From: an uncultured Bacteroides sp.
GTDB lineage: Bacteria; Bacteroidota; Bacteroidia; Bacteroidales; Bacteroidaceae
Assembly: GCF_963677715.1 (NCBI RefSeq)
Contig: NZ_OY782495.1
Coordinates: 2,780,001 to 2,844,000 of the forward strand
DNA length: 64,000 nucleotides
Direction: 5' to 3'
Shown: piece by piece, positions 8,259 through 17,159 of the stretch
How the letters are laid out: every line of letters begins with the position of its first letter
How positions within the stretch are numbered: the stretch's first letter is position 1
The notes under the pieces: model-generated
What the model was told of the DNA's origin: nothing
Databases searched by the model: none
What the model saw: only the letters and a program-made list of their open reading frames with translations
Position numbers and translations under genes: made by a program

Positions 8259-9131
8259 ATGAACATACAAGAGTTTTTAAACCTGACTGTCTTTGGCGTT
8301 TCAATTAAAGGGCCCATAGAGTTTCTTTTCAAAGTACTGATTATATATGTGATAACACAAAGTGCCGTATCTTTGGTGAGGTTTTTGTTTCGCCGTTCGC
8401 ACAATAAGAATGGGAATGCTTTTTTAGAGAAAACGACAGCTAGTTTTCTGCAGCGAATCAGTGTCTATTCCATTTATATCATAGGGGGAGCTATTTTCTT
8501 ATCCCTGATTCCGGGTATGGAGAAAGTAGGCAATTCGATACTTGCCGGTGCCGGTATTATGGCTATGGCGGTGGGCTTTGCTTCGCAAGAAGCTCTTTCT
8601 AATTTTATAAGTGGATTGTTTATTGTCTTTAGTAAGCCGTTCCGAATTGGAGATGTAATAAAGCTGGATGATATCGTAACAGGGACTGTATCCGAAATAA
8701 CGTTGAGGCATACCATCATCCGAAGTCTTGAAAACAGATTGATTATTATTCCCAACAGCAAAATAAATTCGAGTACGATCATTAACTCAACATTGAGTCA
8801 ACAAGATATCTGTAGTTTCATCGAGGTAGGTGTATCGTATGATACAGACCTGGATAAGGCCATTTCGTTGATGCGTGAAGAAGTAATGCAACATCCTTTG
8901 TTGATTGACCATCGAACTGCCGAAGATAAAGACAATAATGTGCCACAAGTCATGGTACGCGTTATTAGCTTGGGCGATTCTTCTATTACATTGAGAGCAT
9001 GGGCTTGGGCCGATAGTTCTAAAGATGCCTTTTCTATGAAATGTGATCTGCTAAAATCTATAAAAGAGCGTTACGATAAAGAAGGCATAGAGATTCCTTA
9101 TCCATATAGCAATGTTATAATCAGAAAATAG
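8259..9131 (+). CDS. mscS: small-conductance mechanosensitive channel, MscS family
   Basis: An inner-membrane channel that opens under membrane tension to release solutes during hypo-osmotic shock. Start set at the ATG opening MNIQEFLNLTVFG (290 aa, close to 286 in E. coli), because an upstream in-frame start would lie before the promoter. Membrane spans: about 22-44 (FLFKVLIIYVITQSAVSLV), 70-90 (SVYSIYIIGGAIFLSLIP) and the Gly/Ala-rich pore helix TM3 at about 98-128 (ILAGAGIMAMAVGFASQEALSNFISGLF). The beta-domain signature FRIGDVIKLDDIVTGTVSEI and an alpha/beta vestibule follow. Monocistronic. Confidence 0.93.
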   Translation: MNIQEFLNLTVFGVSIKGPIEFLFKVLIIYVITQSAVSLVRFLFRRSHNKNGNAFLEKTTASFLQRISVYSIYIIGGAIFLSLIPGMEKVGNSILAGAGIMAMAVGFASQEALSNFISGLFIVFSKPFRIGDVIKLDDIVTGTVSEITLRHTIIRSLENRLIIIPNSKINSSTIINSTLSQQDICSFIEVGVSYDTDLDKAISLMREEVMQHPLLIDHRTAEDKDNNVPQVMVRVISLGDSSITLRAWAWADSSKDAFSMKCDLLKSIKERYDKEGIEIPYPYSNVIIRK

Positions 9132-9177
9132 AAAGCAAAGAATTCGTTGTCCGGCCGGTCGGTTAGGACATGCCTTT

Positions 9178-10890
9178 CTATTTCTTTGCAAATCGATAAA
9201 GATAGATTATATCTCCTATATCGCATCCCTTATTTGCCGTATGCAGTATTTCTTTAAATGAATATTCTTTCTCATATTTAGTGAGAAACGTTTCGGAATC
9301 TCTTTTGCCTACCAGCAGGCATCCTTCTTGTGGCATATCTTTTTCAAATAAGCGTACGCGGTCACTGAGATAGAAATCTACGGTGTAAAAGCGTAAAAAG
9401 CGATCGTTTATATAAGAGTAGATAGGGGCTTGGGGTTCTATTATCGCTAATTCTTTGGCCAAGGGTTTATCCGATTTTACATTTAGCACAGTTGGTTGGT
9501 AAAAGCCGTCTAAGGAAACATTTATGGCCAGAATTATTGCGCATATTGCGTAAATGAACTTTTTAGAGTAATCTTTCTTCCTGTTAAGGCCAATGAACCA
9601 TAAAACGGGTATTAGCGGGAGAATGATAAATAAAAGATTAACTACACTTAGCGGTGTGTTTTCTAAAGCCTGCACATAAAGTAAGTTTTCGGCAGCATGT
9701 TTGCCCGTAAACCACTGGCTGGAGACTAGTCCGCTTGCAACAAAAATGAACGTAAGGATTAAGAGTACCGATAAAACAGAGAAGAAATAGCCGAATGCAG
9801 TCAAAGACTTCGACTTTTTCTGAGCCAAGAACTGTATATACTCAGCCATAAACCAAGCGATAAAAGGATATATAGGCAATAGATAAACGCTTCTCTTGCT
9901 TTCTGGGATACAATAGAAGACGAAAATTACCACGATGGCTAAAAGTGTAAATAAACGCAGGTTATCCATTGCGATAACTGACTTTTTAAGCTTGTTCCAC
10001 CATTCCTTCATATTGCCGTTTAGTTTCTTAAATCGATAGCTAAAGAGCGAGAAGAGCAATAATAATGTCCACGGCACCAAGCCTGCAATGACAGTTACCA
10101 CATTATATATTGCAGGGTTCTTATGAGATTCATAAGACATGGTACCCATAAAACGGCCAAAATTTTCCTCCATTACCAGAGAGATAAACTCATGTCCTCC
10201 CCTTTGCCATGCAAAGTAATACCAGATGGCAGGAAGTATTAAGGAAGTAATGCCTATTAAAGATAGAGAGAGCAGTGCTTTTGAGAATTTCACTCCCCGG
10301 AGCAAGAGATATACTCCCGTAACGAGGCAGGGCAGGAGTATACCTACCGGCCCTTTGGTCAAAACGCCTAGTCCCATAAAAACGACACTTAGATAAGGAA
10401 ATCCTTTTCGGCCCCTCTCTGTCCATTTATATAGTTGCAGCAAAGCCAATACGATAAAGACTGTAAGCACCATATCTACGCGACAGTTTAGTCCGGCGCG
10501 ATGCACTTCAAAAGCCGTGAGCGTAAGCAGACCTGCTATGAGTGCTGTTGAAGTATCTTTGCGCTTGGCGAAAAACAAAAAGCAACCCATAACCATGGCA
10601 ATTAGTCCCAGGGCCGAAGGCAGGCGGGAAGCATATTCCGTAACATGGCCTTGACACAAAGAGGCGACAGCTATACACCAATGAAAGAAAGGAGGTTTAT
10701 AAGCAATATCTCCTCCATTATTTGTCGGTAATATCCAATCTCCGTTTTTAATCATAGAAACAGCTACTATTGCTTCGCGTGGTTCTCCTTTTGTATGAAA
10801 GTCATTTAAACCTAAAAAAGGTAAAATGGTTAACGAGCTGATCACTAAAAGGATCATAAAAGCCTGTTTATTCGGGGATGATAGCTGCAT
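9178..10890 (-). CDS. ArnT/GT39-like membrane glycosyltransferase
   Basis: A polytopic inner-membrane GT-C glycosyltransferase that would use a polyprenyl-phosphate sugar donor at the periplasmic face. 570 aa with about 11-13 hydrophobic spans and a short C-terminal periplasmic part. The first loop holds the family-typical acidic motif (LNDFHTKGEPREAIVAVSM) followed by AYKPPFFHWC, as in ArnT and PMT proteins. The stretch RVDMVLTVFIVLALL and the middle VLTKGPVGILLP also fit. ArnT itself moves 4-amino-4-deoxyarabinose to lipid A, but there are no arn genes in this window, so donor and acceptor (lipid A, protein or glycan) are open. It is alone on its strand with its own -7 element. Confidence 0.82.
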   Translation of the reverse strand: MQLSSPNKQAFMILLVISSLTILPFLGLNDFHTKGEPREAIVAVSMIKNGDWILPTNNGGDIAYKPPFFHWCIAVASLCQGHVTEYASRLPSALGLIAMVMGCFLFFAKRKDTSTALIAGLLTLTAFEVHRAGLNCRVDMVLTVFIVLALLQLYKWTERGRKGFPYLSVVFMGLGVLTKGPVGILLPCLVTGVYLLLRGVKFSKALLSLSLIGITSLILPAIWYYFAWQRGGHEFISLVMEENFGRFMGTMSYESHKNPAIYNVVTVIAGLVPWTLLLLFSLFSYRFKKLNGNMKEWWNKLKKSVIAMDNLRLFTLLAIVVIFVFYCIPESKRSVYLLPIYPFIAWFMAEYIQFLAQKKSKSLTAFGYFFSVLSVLLILTFIFVASGLVSSQWFTGKHAAENLLYVQALENTPLSVVNLLFIILPLIPVLWFIGLNRKKDYSKKFIYAICAIILAINVSLDGFYQPTVLNVKSDKPLAKELAIIEPQAPIYSYINDRFLRFYTVDFYLSDRVRLFEKDMPQEGCLLVGKRDSETFLTKYEKEYSFKEILHTANKGCDIGDIIYLYRFAKK

Positions 10891-10936
10891 ACTTAATGGT
10901 GCTATTTGTTGTTTGAATTGAAAGCTATATTATCGT

Positions 10937-10944
10937 CAAATATA
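10937..10944 (-). promoter_or_regulatory. -7 element for the GT39-like gene
   Basis: The minus strand reads TATATTTG, 46 bases upstream of the ATG. Confidence 0.5.
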
Positions 10945-11047
10945 GGGCATTATTTTGAGATAATTAATATCGCCTAAAGTAAAGTTCTGTTTTGCTGCCT
11001 TTTGCTGTTACAGAGTGAAGTCCATTGGTTAAATATCGGGCTTAAAC

Positions 11048-11086
11048 AAAAAAAAGAATGCAGCAAATATTTCATTGCTGCATTCT
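11048..11086 (-). terminator. terminator of slyD
   Basis: A perfect 12-bp stem, AGAATGCAGCAA (11055-11066) with TTGCTGCATTCT (11075-11086), is followed on the minus strand by a run of eight T. Confidence 0.88.
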
Positions 11087-11116
11087 TCTAATCATATATT
11101 AAGGTAAGCTTCTTCT

Positions 11117-11740
11117 TTAGTGGTTATGTCCGCCGCAACCGCAGTCGCCGCCGCATGCACAGGCTTCGCCTTCTTCTTTTTCTTCGCTGCAATTGCATCC
11201 GCCATCACCGCAACTTCCGCCACAGCCGCATCCGCCTTCTTCTTCGCCGCTCATCATGTTAACCATTCCTTCTATTTCAGCATTGGTTGCCGCTCTGTTT
11301 TCAATTACCTCACCGATAAAAGTCAGGTCTGCTCCGGCCAAAGGATGATTCATATCCATCACTACCGTTTCAGCTTTTACCTCTACCACGGTTCCGTTCA
11401 GGCGATGGCCTTCAGAGTCCATTAAAGGAACTACACTTCCGTCATAAATTCTTTCAGTATCGAATTTTCCGTCTATTTCAAAGATTTGTCTCGGCAAATC
11501 GAGTACGTGCTCTTCGTCATATTCTCCATAAGCATCTGCTAAAGGAATGGTGAATTCGAATTTATCTCCTATGTTGAGGTCTTTGACCTGGCTTTCGAAA
11601 GTTTCCAATGTAGTTCCCAATCCTGTAATAAACTGGAACGGGCGTTCGATTGTGGCTTTTTCTACCAAATCTTTTTCTCCATCTTCTGTAGTATACAGCT
11701 CATATGCTACAGTGATATACTTGTTTCCTGCTGTTTCCAT
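11117..11740 (-). CDS. slyD: FKBP-type peptidyl-prolyl isomerase, SlyD-like, with Cys/His-rich tail
   Basis: A cytosolic prolyl isomerase and chaperone. The FKBP core is split by the insert-in-flap chaperone domain (about residues 75-130), and the conserved MDMNHPLAGADLTF segment sits at about 133-146. The last ~40 residues are a low-complexity metal-binding tail with nine cysteines and two histidines in GCGCGG/CNC/CACGG patterns, ending GGHNH. In E. coli SlyD a similar tail binds Ni2+ and feeds NiFe hydrogenase maturation; here it is more Cys-rich. 207 aa compares with 196 in E. coli. Monocistronic, with a -7 element and a strong terminator. Confidence 0.92.
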   Translation of the reverse strand: METAGNKYITVAYELYTTEDGEKDLVEKATIERPFQFITGLGTTLETFESQVKDLNIGDKFEFTIPLADAYGEYDEEHVLDLPRQIFEIDGKFDTERIYDGSVVPLMDSEGHRLNGTVVEVKAETVVMDMNHPLAGADLTFIGEVIENRAATNAEIEGMVNMMSGEEEGGCGCGGSCGDGGCNCSEEKEEGEACACGGDCGCGGHNH

Positions 11741-11784
11741 TTCTTTTTTTGTATGTAGTTAATAATACCCGGTTATGCGGGGTG

Positions 11785-11792
11785 CAAAGATA
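11785..11792 (-). promoter_or_regulatory. -7 element for slyD
   Basis: The minus strand reads TATCTTTG, 44 bases before the slyD ATG. Confidence 0.55.
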
Positions 11793-11985
11793 TAAATAAT
11801 TTAGTTCCTTCCCTGAATATAATAGTTTAAATTTCAGATAATTAAGTACTTTATTCGTTCCGTTTATTGGTGATTCGATGAATAACCTGATGGTTTCTAA
11901 TGAAACTATTATGTGATAGACTAGGATTATATAGCCTTGTTTTCTTACGATTATTTATTAAAGAACGTTTTTTTTCTTCGATTTG

Positions 11986-12016
11986 TTTGGAGATAATGAA
12001 AAAGCCGCTAACTTTG
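11986..12016 (+). promoter_or_regulatory. promoter of the ilv operon
   Basis: TTTG (11986-11989), 19 bases, then TAACTTTG (12009-12016). This is an exact fit to the Bacteroides consensus TTTG-N19-TAnnTTTG. Transcription should begin at about 12022-12025, roughly 24 bases before the leader-peptide ATG. The preceding 11793-11985 stretch shows no gene or other signal I can support. Confidence 0.8.
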
Positions 12017-12046
12017 CAGCACGATTTAGAAAAATAATGTTGGATT

Positions 12047-12121
12047 ATGTATAGAAATACATCTATAAACCTGTCTCTGCTGCATATTATTAGCGTCGTG
12101 GTGGTCCCATTGGGAGCATGA
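12047..12121 (+). CDS. ilv operon leader peptide (24 aa, branched-chain-rich)
   Basis: A short reading frame, ATG to TGA, starting about 24 bases after the predicted transcription start. Its second half reads LSLLHIISVVVVPLGA: Leu, Leu-Leu, Ile-Ile and four consecutive Val codons, the three end products of the operon behind it. This parallels the E. coli ilvGMEDA leader, which has runs of Val/Ile followed by Pro and Gly-Ala. The stop codon TGA (12119-12121) is the first three bases of a segment that can pair with the 5' arm of the terminator at 12166. The peptide itself is not expected to have a function; its translation speed is the sensor. It is too short for usual gene calling. Confidence 0.85.
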   Translation: MYRNTSINLSLLHIISVVVVPLGA

Positions 12122-12176
12122 GAAGGGTTTGTGTATGTATATTCGTACAATAAAATATTAATTGGAGCCTTTCTCA
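12119..12176 (+). promoter_or_regulatory. predicted antiterminator of the ilv leader
   Basis: TGAGAAGGGTTT (12119-12130) can pair with GAGCCTTTCTCA (12165-12176) at all 12 positions, three of them G-U. The second segment is also the 5' arm of the terminator, so the two structures are mutually exclusive. A ribosome stalled at Leu/Ile/Val codons (12071-12112) leaves 12119-12130 free and the antiterminator forms. A ribosome that reaches the stop codon covers it and the terminator forms. The pairing is read from the sequence; the mechanism is inferred. Confidence 0.75.
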
Positions 12177-12197
12177 CTGTGTGAGAGAGGCTTTTTA
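12166..12197 (+). terminator. ilv attenuator (rho-independent terminator)
   Basis: AGCCTTTCTCAC (12166-12177), loop TGT, then GTGAGAGAGGCT (12181-12192), a 12-bp stem with one G-U, followed by TTTTTAATT. It lies 25 bases before the ilvD ATG, between promoter and first gene, where it can only serve to regulate read-through. Confidence 0.88.
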
Positions 12198-12221
12198 ATT
12201 ATAAAATAAAGGAATAAAAAA

Positions 12222-14024
12222 ATGAAAAAACAATTACGCAGTTCGTTTAGTACACAAGGTCGCCGCATGGCGGGTGCCCGGGCATTATGGGCCGCCAATG
12301 GTATGACGAAGGAACAATTGGGAAAGCCGATTATCGCTATAGTGAATTCATTTACACAATTTGTACCGGGGCATGTCCATCTGCACGATATAGGGCAGCA
12401 AGTGAAAGCCGAAATTGAGAAGCTGGGTTGCTTTGCTGCTGAATTTAATACGATTGCCATTGATGACGGCATTGCCATGGGGCATGACGGTATGCTCTAT
12501 TCTCTACCATCTCGCGATATCATTGCCGATAGTGTGGAGTATATGGTAAATGCCCATAAGGCAGATGCGATGGTTTGCATTAGTAATTGTGATAAGATTA
12601 CTCCGGGAATGTTGATGGCTGCCATGAGGCTGAATATCCCCACGGTATTTGTTTCCGGCGGGCCAATGGAGGCAGGAGAGCTTGACGGGCAACATCTTGA
12701 TTTGATTGACGCTATGATTAAGTCGGCCGACGACAATATAAGCGATGGAGAGGTGGCCAGGATTGAACAAAATGCTTGTCCAACGTGTGGCTGTTGCTCG
12801 GGTATGTTTACTGCCAACTCGATGAACTGCCTGAACGAGGCGATTGGTCTGGCACTTCCGGGCAATGGAACCATTGTGGCTACACATGCCAACAGAACCC
12901 AACTGTTTAAAGACGCTGCAAAGCTGATTGTGGAGAATACATTTAAATATTATGATAAAGGCGATGAAACGGTATTACCCCGAAACATTGCTACCCGTGC
13001 CTCTTTCTTAAATGCAATGACACTGGATATTGCTATGGGAGGATCAACAAATACGGTACTTCATCTGCTGGCAATAGCTTATGAAGGTGAAGTTGATTTT
13101 ACGATGGATGATATTGATATGCTTTCACGTAAAAGTCCTTGTTTGTGCAAAGTTGCGCCGAATACTCAGAAGTATCACATCCAGGATGTTAACCGTGCCG
13201 GAGGTATTATGGCTATTATGGGCGAACTGGCAAAAGGTGGATTCATTGAAACGAACGTATGTCGTATAGATGGCATGACGCTGGCGGAAGCAATAGATAA
13301 GTATTGCATCACCAGTCCGAATGTATCCGAAGAGGCGATAAAGAAATATAAGAGTGCGGCGGCAGGTCGGTTTAATTTGGTGCTGGGCTCTCAGGATGTT
13401 TATTATAAAGAACTGGATACTGACAGAGCTACAGGTTGCATTCGCGATGTGGAGCACGCTTATTCTAAAGATGGCGGACTGGCAGTGCTGAAGGGGAACA
13501 TAGCTCAGGATGGTTGTGTGGTGAAAACAGCAGGTGTAGACGAAAGCATCTGGCGGTTTACCGGGCCGGCGAAAGTCTTCGATTCGCAAGATGCGGCTTG
13601 TGAGGGTATCTTGGGTGGAAAGGTCGTCAGTGGCGATGTGGTGGTTATCACCCACGAAGGGCCTAAAGGAGGGCCGGGTATGCAAGAGATGCTTTATCCT
13701 ACCTCTTATATTAAATCTCGCCATTTAGGCAAAGAATGTGCGCTGATTACTGATGGCCGTTTTAGTGGCGGCACCTCGGGCTTAAGCATAGGTCATGTTT
13801 CTCCTGAGGCAGCAGCCGGAGGAAATATTGGCAAGATTCAAAGCGGAGATATTATAGAAATCAATATACCGGAGAGAAGTATCAATGTGAAACTGACGGA
13901 TGAAGAACTGGCTGCACGCCCGATGACACCCGTTACCCGTGAACGAAATGTGCCGAAGAGCCTGAAAGCTTATGCCAGTATGGTTAGTTCGGCAGATAAA
14001 GGAGCGGTTCGCTTGATTGATTAA
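12222..14024 (+). CDS. ilvD: dihydroxy-acid dehydratase
   Basis: Dehydrates 2,3-dihydroxy-isovalerate and -methylvalerate to the 2-keto acids, the last common step to valine and isoleucine. A cytosolic Fe-S enzyme. Cluster cysteines are seen in [12 protein letters not shown] (about residue 122) and [18 protein letters not shown] (about 190-207). The C-terminal [21 protein letters not shown] motif is intact. 600 aa, usual length. First structural gene after the attenuator; ilvB follows after 33 bases. Confidence 0.98.
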   Translation: MKKQLRSSFSTQGRRMAGARALWAANGMTKEQLGKPIIAIVNSFTQFVPGHVHLHDIGQQVKAEIEKLGCFAAEFNTIAIDDGIAMGHDGMLYSLPSRDIIADSVEYMVNAHKADAMVCISNCDKITPGMLMAAMRLNIPTVFVSGGPMEAGELDGQHLDLIDAMIKSADDNISDGEVARIEQNACPTCGCCSGMFTANSMNCLNEAIGLALPGNGTIVATHANRTQLFKDAAKLIVENTFKYYDKGDETVLPRNIATRASFLNAMTLDIAMGGSTNTVLHLLAIAYEGEVDFTMDDIDMLSRKSPCLCKVAPNTQKYHIQDVNRAGGIMAIMGELAKGGFIETNVCRIDGMTLAEAIDKYCITSPNVSEEAIKKYKSAAAGRFNLVLGSQDVYYKELDTDRATGCIRDVEHAYSKDGGLAVLKGNIAQDGCVVKTAGVDESIWRFTGPAKVFDSQDAACEGILGGKVVSGDVVVITHEGPKGGPGMQEMLYPTSYIKSRHLGKECALITDGRFSGGTSGLSIGHVSPEAAAGGNIGKIQSGDIIEINIPERSINVKLTDEELAARPMTPVTRERNVPKSLKAYASMVSSADKGAVRLID

Positions 14025-14057
14025 ACATAGTATGAACAAAAGAAATAGATAAGACAA

Positions 14058-15752
14058 ATGGAAAAACAACTCATAACCGGGTCGGAAGCATTAATTCGCT
14101 CGTTGATTCATGAAGGCGTAAAGACTGTTTTTGGCTATCCTGGTGGGGCCATTATGCCGGTTTACGATTGTCTGTATGACTATAAAGAAAAGATAAATCA
14201 TATCCTTGTTCGTCACGAACAAGGTGCTACGCATGCAGCACAAGGATATGCCCGAGTGTCTGGTGAAGTCGGCGTTTGCCTCGTTACAAGCGGGCCGGGA
14301 GCCACAAATGCGGTTACCGGAATAGGCGACGCCATACTCGATAGTACACCGATGGTTGTTATAGCCGGTCAGGTTGGAGCAGCTTTACTGGGTACTGATG
14401 CTTTTCAGGAAATTGATATCGTTAGTATTACTCAACCAATAACGAAGTGGAGTTACCAGATACGTCGCGCCGAAGATATTTCCTGGGCTGTAGCCCGCGC
14501 TTTTTATATTGCGCGTAGTGGAAGACCTGGACCCGTCGTACTCGATTTTGCTAAAAATGCACAGTTTGATAAGATAGAATATAAACCTTGTCAATTGGAT
14601 TATATCCGCAGTTATGTTCCGGCTCCTGAGGTGGATCTGGATGCTGTTGCACAAGCTGCCGAGCTGATTAACTCAGCAAAAAAACCGCTGGCTCTTATCG
14701 GTCAGGGAGTAGAGCTGGGCGGTGCTCAGTCCGAACTTATCGATTTTCTGGAAAAGGCTGATATACCGGGCGGATGTACTTTACTGGGTCTCTCGGCATT
14801 ACCTTCAGGGCATCCCCTCAACAAAGGAATGCTAGGTATGCACGGTAATCTGGCTCCCAATATAAAGACCAATGATTGCGATGTGCTTATCGCTATTGGC
14901 ATGCGTTTTGATGACCGTGTAACGGGCAATCTTAAAACGTATGCCAAACAGGCTAAAATCATTCATTTTGATATTGACCCGGCGGAAATTGATAAGAATG
15001 TAAAGACCGATGTCGCTGTGTTGGGCGATTGTAAAGAGACCCTCGCAGCAGTGACGGAACTTTTAAAGAAGAATTCACACAGGGAATGGAGAGATAGCTT
15101 TAAAGAGTTTGAAGACAAGGAATATGATCAGGTTATAGAAAAAGAACTTAATCCTCTGGAAGGGCCCATTACTATGGGTGAAGTGGTCAATGACGTGTCT
15201 GAAGCTACTAAACACGAAGCTGTTCTTGTTACCGATGTGGGGCAGAACCAGATGGTGGCAGCCCGCTATTTCCGTTTTACTAAAAAGAGAAGCATGGTAA
15301 CTTCGGGCGGATTAGGTACTATGGGATTTGGTTTGCCTGCGGCCATCGGAGCTGCTTTCGGGGCACCGGATAGAACCATTTGCTTATTCTGCGGAGATGG
15401 TGGCTTACAGATGACCATTCAGGAATTCGGTACCATAATGGAGACAGGGATAGATGTGAAGATCATTCTGTTGAATAATGATTTTCTGGGCATGGTACGC
15501 CAGTGGCAGGAACTTTTCTTTGAGGAGAGATATTCTAACACCCCGATGATGAATCCTGACTTTATTAAAATAGCATCCGCTTACGGCATTAAAGGGCGCA
15601 AGGTATCACAACGTTCCGAATTGTCGGGCGCCATTGAAGAGATGTTGGCTACTTCAGGCTCATTTCTTTTGGAAGTCGCTGTGAGAAAAGATGGCATGGT
15701 TTATCCCATGACTCCTGCAGGAGGTACAGTAACGAACATGATATTAGGTTGA
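14058..15752 (+). CDS. ilvB: acetolactate synthase, large (catalytic) subunit
   Basis: A ThDP-dependent enzyme that condenses pyruvate with pyruvate or 2-ketobutyrate, the committed step to branched-chain amino acids. The N-terminal Pyr domain has FGYPGGAIMPVYD and the catalytic Glu in RHEQGATHAAQGYA (near residue 52). The central domain is FAD-binding-like. The C-terminal PP domain has the ThDP/Mg motif GDGGLQMTIQEF...LLNNDFLGMV (about 446-480). 564 aa matches the family. It sits between ilvD and the regulatory subunit, 13 bases before the latter. Confidence 0.97.
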   Translation: MEKQLITGSEALIRSLIHEGVKTVFGYPGGAIMPVYDCLYDYKEKINHILVRHEQGATHAAQGYARVSGEVGVCLVTSGPGATNAVTGIGDAILDSTPMVVIAGQVGAALLGTDAFQEIDIVSITQPITKWSYQIRRAEDISWAVARAFYIARSGRPGPVVLDFAKNAQFDKIEYKPCQLDYIRSYVPAPEVDLDAVAQAAELINSAKKPLALIGQGVELGGAQSELIDFLEKADIPGGCTLLGLSALPSGHPLNKGMLGMHGNLAPNIKTNDCDVLIAIGMRFDDRVTGNLKTYAKQAKIIHFDIDPAEIDKNVKTDVAVLGDCKETLAAVTELLKKNSHREWRDSFKEFEDKEYDQVIEKELNPLEGPITMGEVVNDVSEATKHEAVLVTDVGQNQMVAARYFRFTKKRSMVTSGGLGTMGFGLPAAIGAAFGAPDRTICLFCGDGGLQMTIQEFGTIMETGIDVKIILLNNDFLGMVRQWQELFFEERYSNTPMMNPDFIKIASAYGIKGRKVSQRSELSGAIEEMLATSGSFLLEVAVRKDGMVYPMTPAGGTVTNMILG

Positions 15753-15765
15753 TAAAAGAATAATT

Positions 15766-16323
15766 ATGGATACACTATATACGCTTAACGTTTATTCGGA
15801 AAACCTGGCCGGTATTCTGAATCAAATCACAACTATATTTACACGCAGACAGTTGAATATAGAGAGCTTGAATGTTTCGGCTTCTTCTATCAAAGGCATT
15901 CACAAATATACCATTACGCTATGTACCGATGAGGATACAATACAGAAAGTGACGAAGCAAATTGAAAAACGTGTCGATGTGGTACAGGCTCATTACTTTA
16001 CCGATGACGAAATCTTTTATAGAGAAATAGCACTTTATAAGGTTCCTACGGAAGAATTGCTGGCCAGTAACCAAATAGAATATATTGTGAGTCGACACAA
16101 TGCGCGCATAATCGAGGTCAACTCCACATATTTGGTGGTTCAGAAATCGGGAACTACGGAGGAAACGCAGTCTCTTTATGATGAATTGATAAAGATCGGT
16201 ATTTTGCAGTTCGTCCGCTCGGGGCGCATTGCCATTACTAAAAGTTGCGTGGAGAAATTGAGTGAATATCTTGCAGAAAGGGAAGAAAAACATATTCGAT
16301 GCAAAAAGAACTGTGAAGAATGA
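15766..16323 (+). CDS. ilvN: acetolactate synthase, small (regulatory) subunit
   Basis: The regulatory partner of the large subunit, normally responsible for valine feedback inhibition. The N-terminal ACT domain (about residues 3-75) begins YTLNVYSENLAGILNQITTIFTRR and contains NIESLNVSAS. The C-terminal domain follows to residue 185 (family 160-190). The last codons overlap the next gene in an ATGA arrangement (16320-16323), indicating translational coupling with the thioesterase. The symbol ilvH is equally used for this family. Confidence 0.95.
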   Translation: MDTLYTLNVYSENLAGILNQITTIFTRRQLNIESLNVSASSIKGIHKYTITLCTDEDTIQKVTKQIEKRVDVVQAHYFTDDEIFYREIALYKVPTEELLASNQIEYIVSRHNARIIEVNSTYLVVQKSGTTEETQSLYDELIKIGILQFVRSGRIAITKSCVEKLSEYLAEREEKHIRCKKNCEE

Positions 16324-17066
16324 GTGGTGAAACTAGTAAAATAGGCACCTATTCTTTCATCGCGGAGCCTTTTCATGTCGACTTTAACGGTAGATTAACG
16401 ATGGGTGTACTGGGTAATCATTTACTTAACTGTGCCGGCTTTCATTCTACCGATCGTGGCTTTGGCATTGCCTCTCTGAATGAAGATAACTATACATGGG
16501 TGCTGTCTCGTTTGGCTATTGAGTTAGACGAGATGCCTTATCAGTATGAGGAATTTAAAGTTCAGACTTGGGTGGAAAATGTATATCGCCTCTTCACCGA
16601 TCGTAACTTTGCCATTATTAATAAAGAGGGCAAGAAGATAGGTTACGCCCGTTCTGTTTGGGCAATGATAAACCTTACTACCCGCAAACCGGCCGACTTG
16701 TTGGCTTTGCATGGAGGTAGTATCGTTGATTATGTTTGCCGGGAACCTTGTCCGATAGAAAAACCTTCGCGCATCAGGGTAGAGGCACAAGAGGTTGCTT
16801 CGACTGTAACGGCCCGGTACAGTGATATAGATATCAACGGGCATGTTAACAGTATCCGATACATAGAGCACATCCTCGATTTGTTTCCGCTTGAACTGTA
16901 TAAGAGCAAGCGTATTCACCGTTTCGAGATGGCTTATGTGGCCGAAAGTTATTATGGCGACGAACTGTCGTTTGTTAAACAAGAGATGGGTGAAGATGAA
17001 TATCATTTGGAAGTAAAGAAAAACAAAGATGAGATTGTCTGCCGTTCGAAGGTCGTGTTTAAGTAA
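16320..17066 (+). CDS. acyl-ACP thioesterase (FatA/FatB-like, double hotdog)
   Basis: Hydrolyses acyl-ACP to free fatty acid. 248 aa forming two hotdog domains. The first starts IGTYSFIAEPFHVDFNGRLTMGVLGNHLLNCAGFH. The second (from about 160) holds the catalytic segment DINGHVNSIRYIEHILD, matching the N-x-H-V-N pattern of plant-type acyl-ACP thioesterases. It overlaps ilvN by 4 bases and precedes ilvC by 93, so it is inside the ilv operon. Branched-chain keto acids are precursors of the iso/anteiso fatty acids that dominate Bacteroides membranes, which may explain the linkage (inference). Chain-length specificity cannot be read. Confidence 0.9.
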   Translation: MSGETSKIGTYSFIAEPFHVDFNGRLTMGVLGNHLLNCAGFHSTDRGFGIASLNEDNYTWVLSRLAIELDEMPYQYEEFKVQTWVENVYRLFTDRNFAIINKEGKKIGYARSVWAMINLTTRKPADLLALHGGSIVDYVCREPCPIEKPSRIRVEAQEVASTVTARYSDIDINGHVNSIRYIEHILDLFPLELYKSKRIHRFEMAYVAESYYGDELSFVKQEMGEDEYHLEVKKNKDEIVCRSKVVFK

Positions 17067-17159
17067 TAAATAGAAAAATAGATTGAAATTATAAACCTGC
17101 TCCCTATTGCCGCTCTCTTACGAAACGGTGCATGGGAAGCGTAAAAATTAGAATTAAAA

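Noticed and set aside
11120-11425. Plus-strand frame rich in Ala/Thr opposite slyD
   Set aside because: It is the complement of the Gly/Cys tail; low complexity explains the open frame.
12497-12902. Long minus-strand reading frames inside ilvD
   Set aside because: They lie antisense to a conserved gene in two different frames, with no recognisable protein pattern and no promoter.
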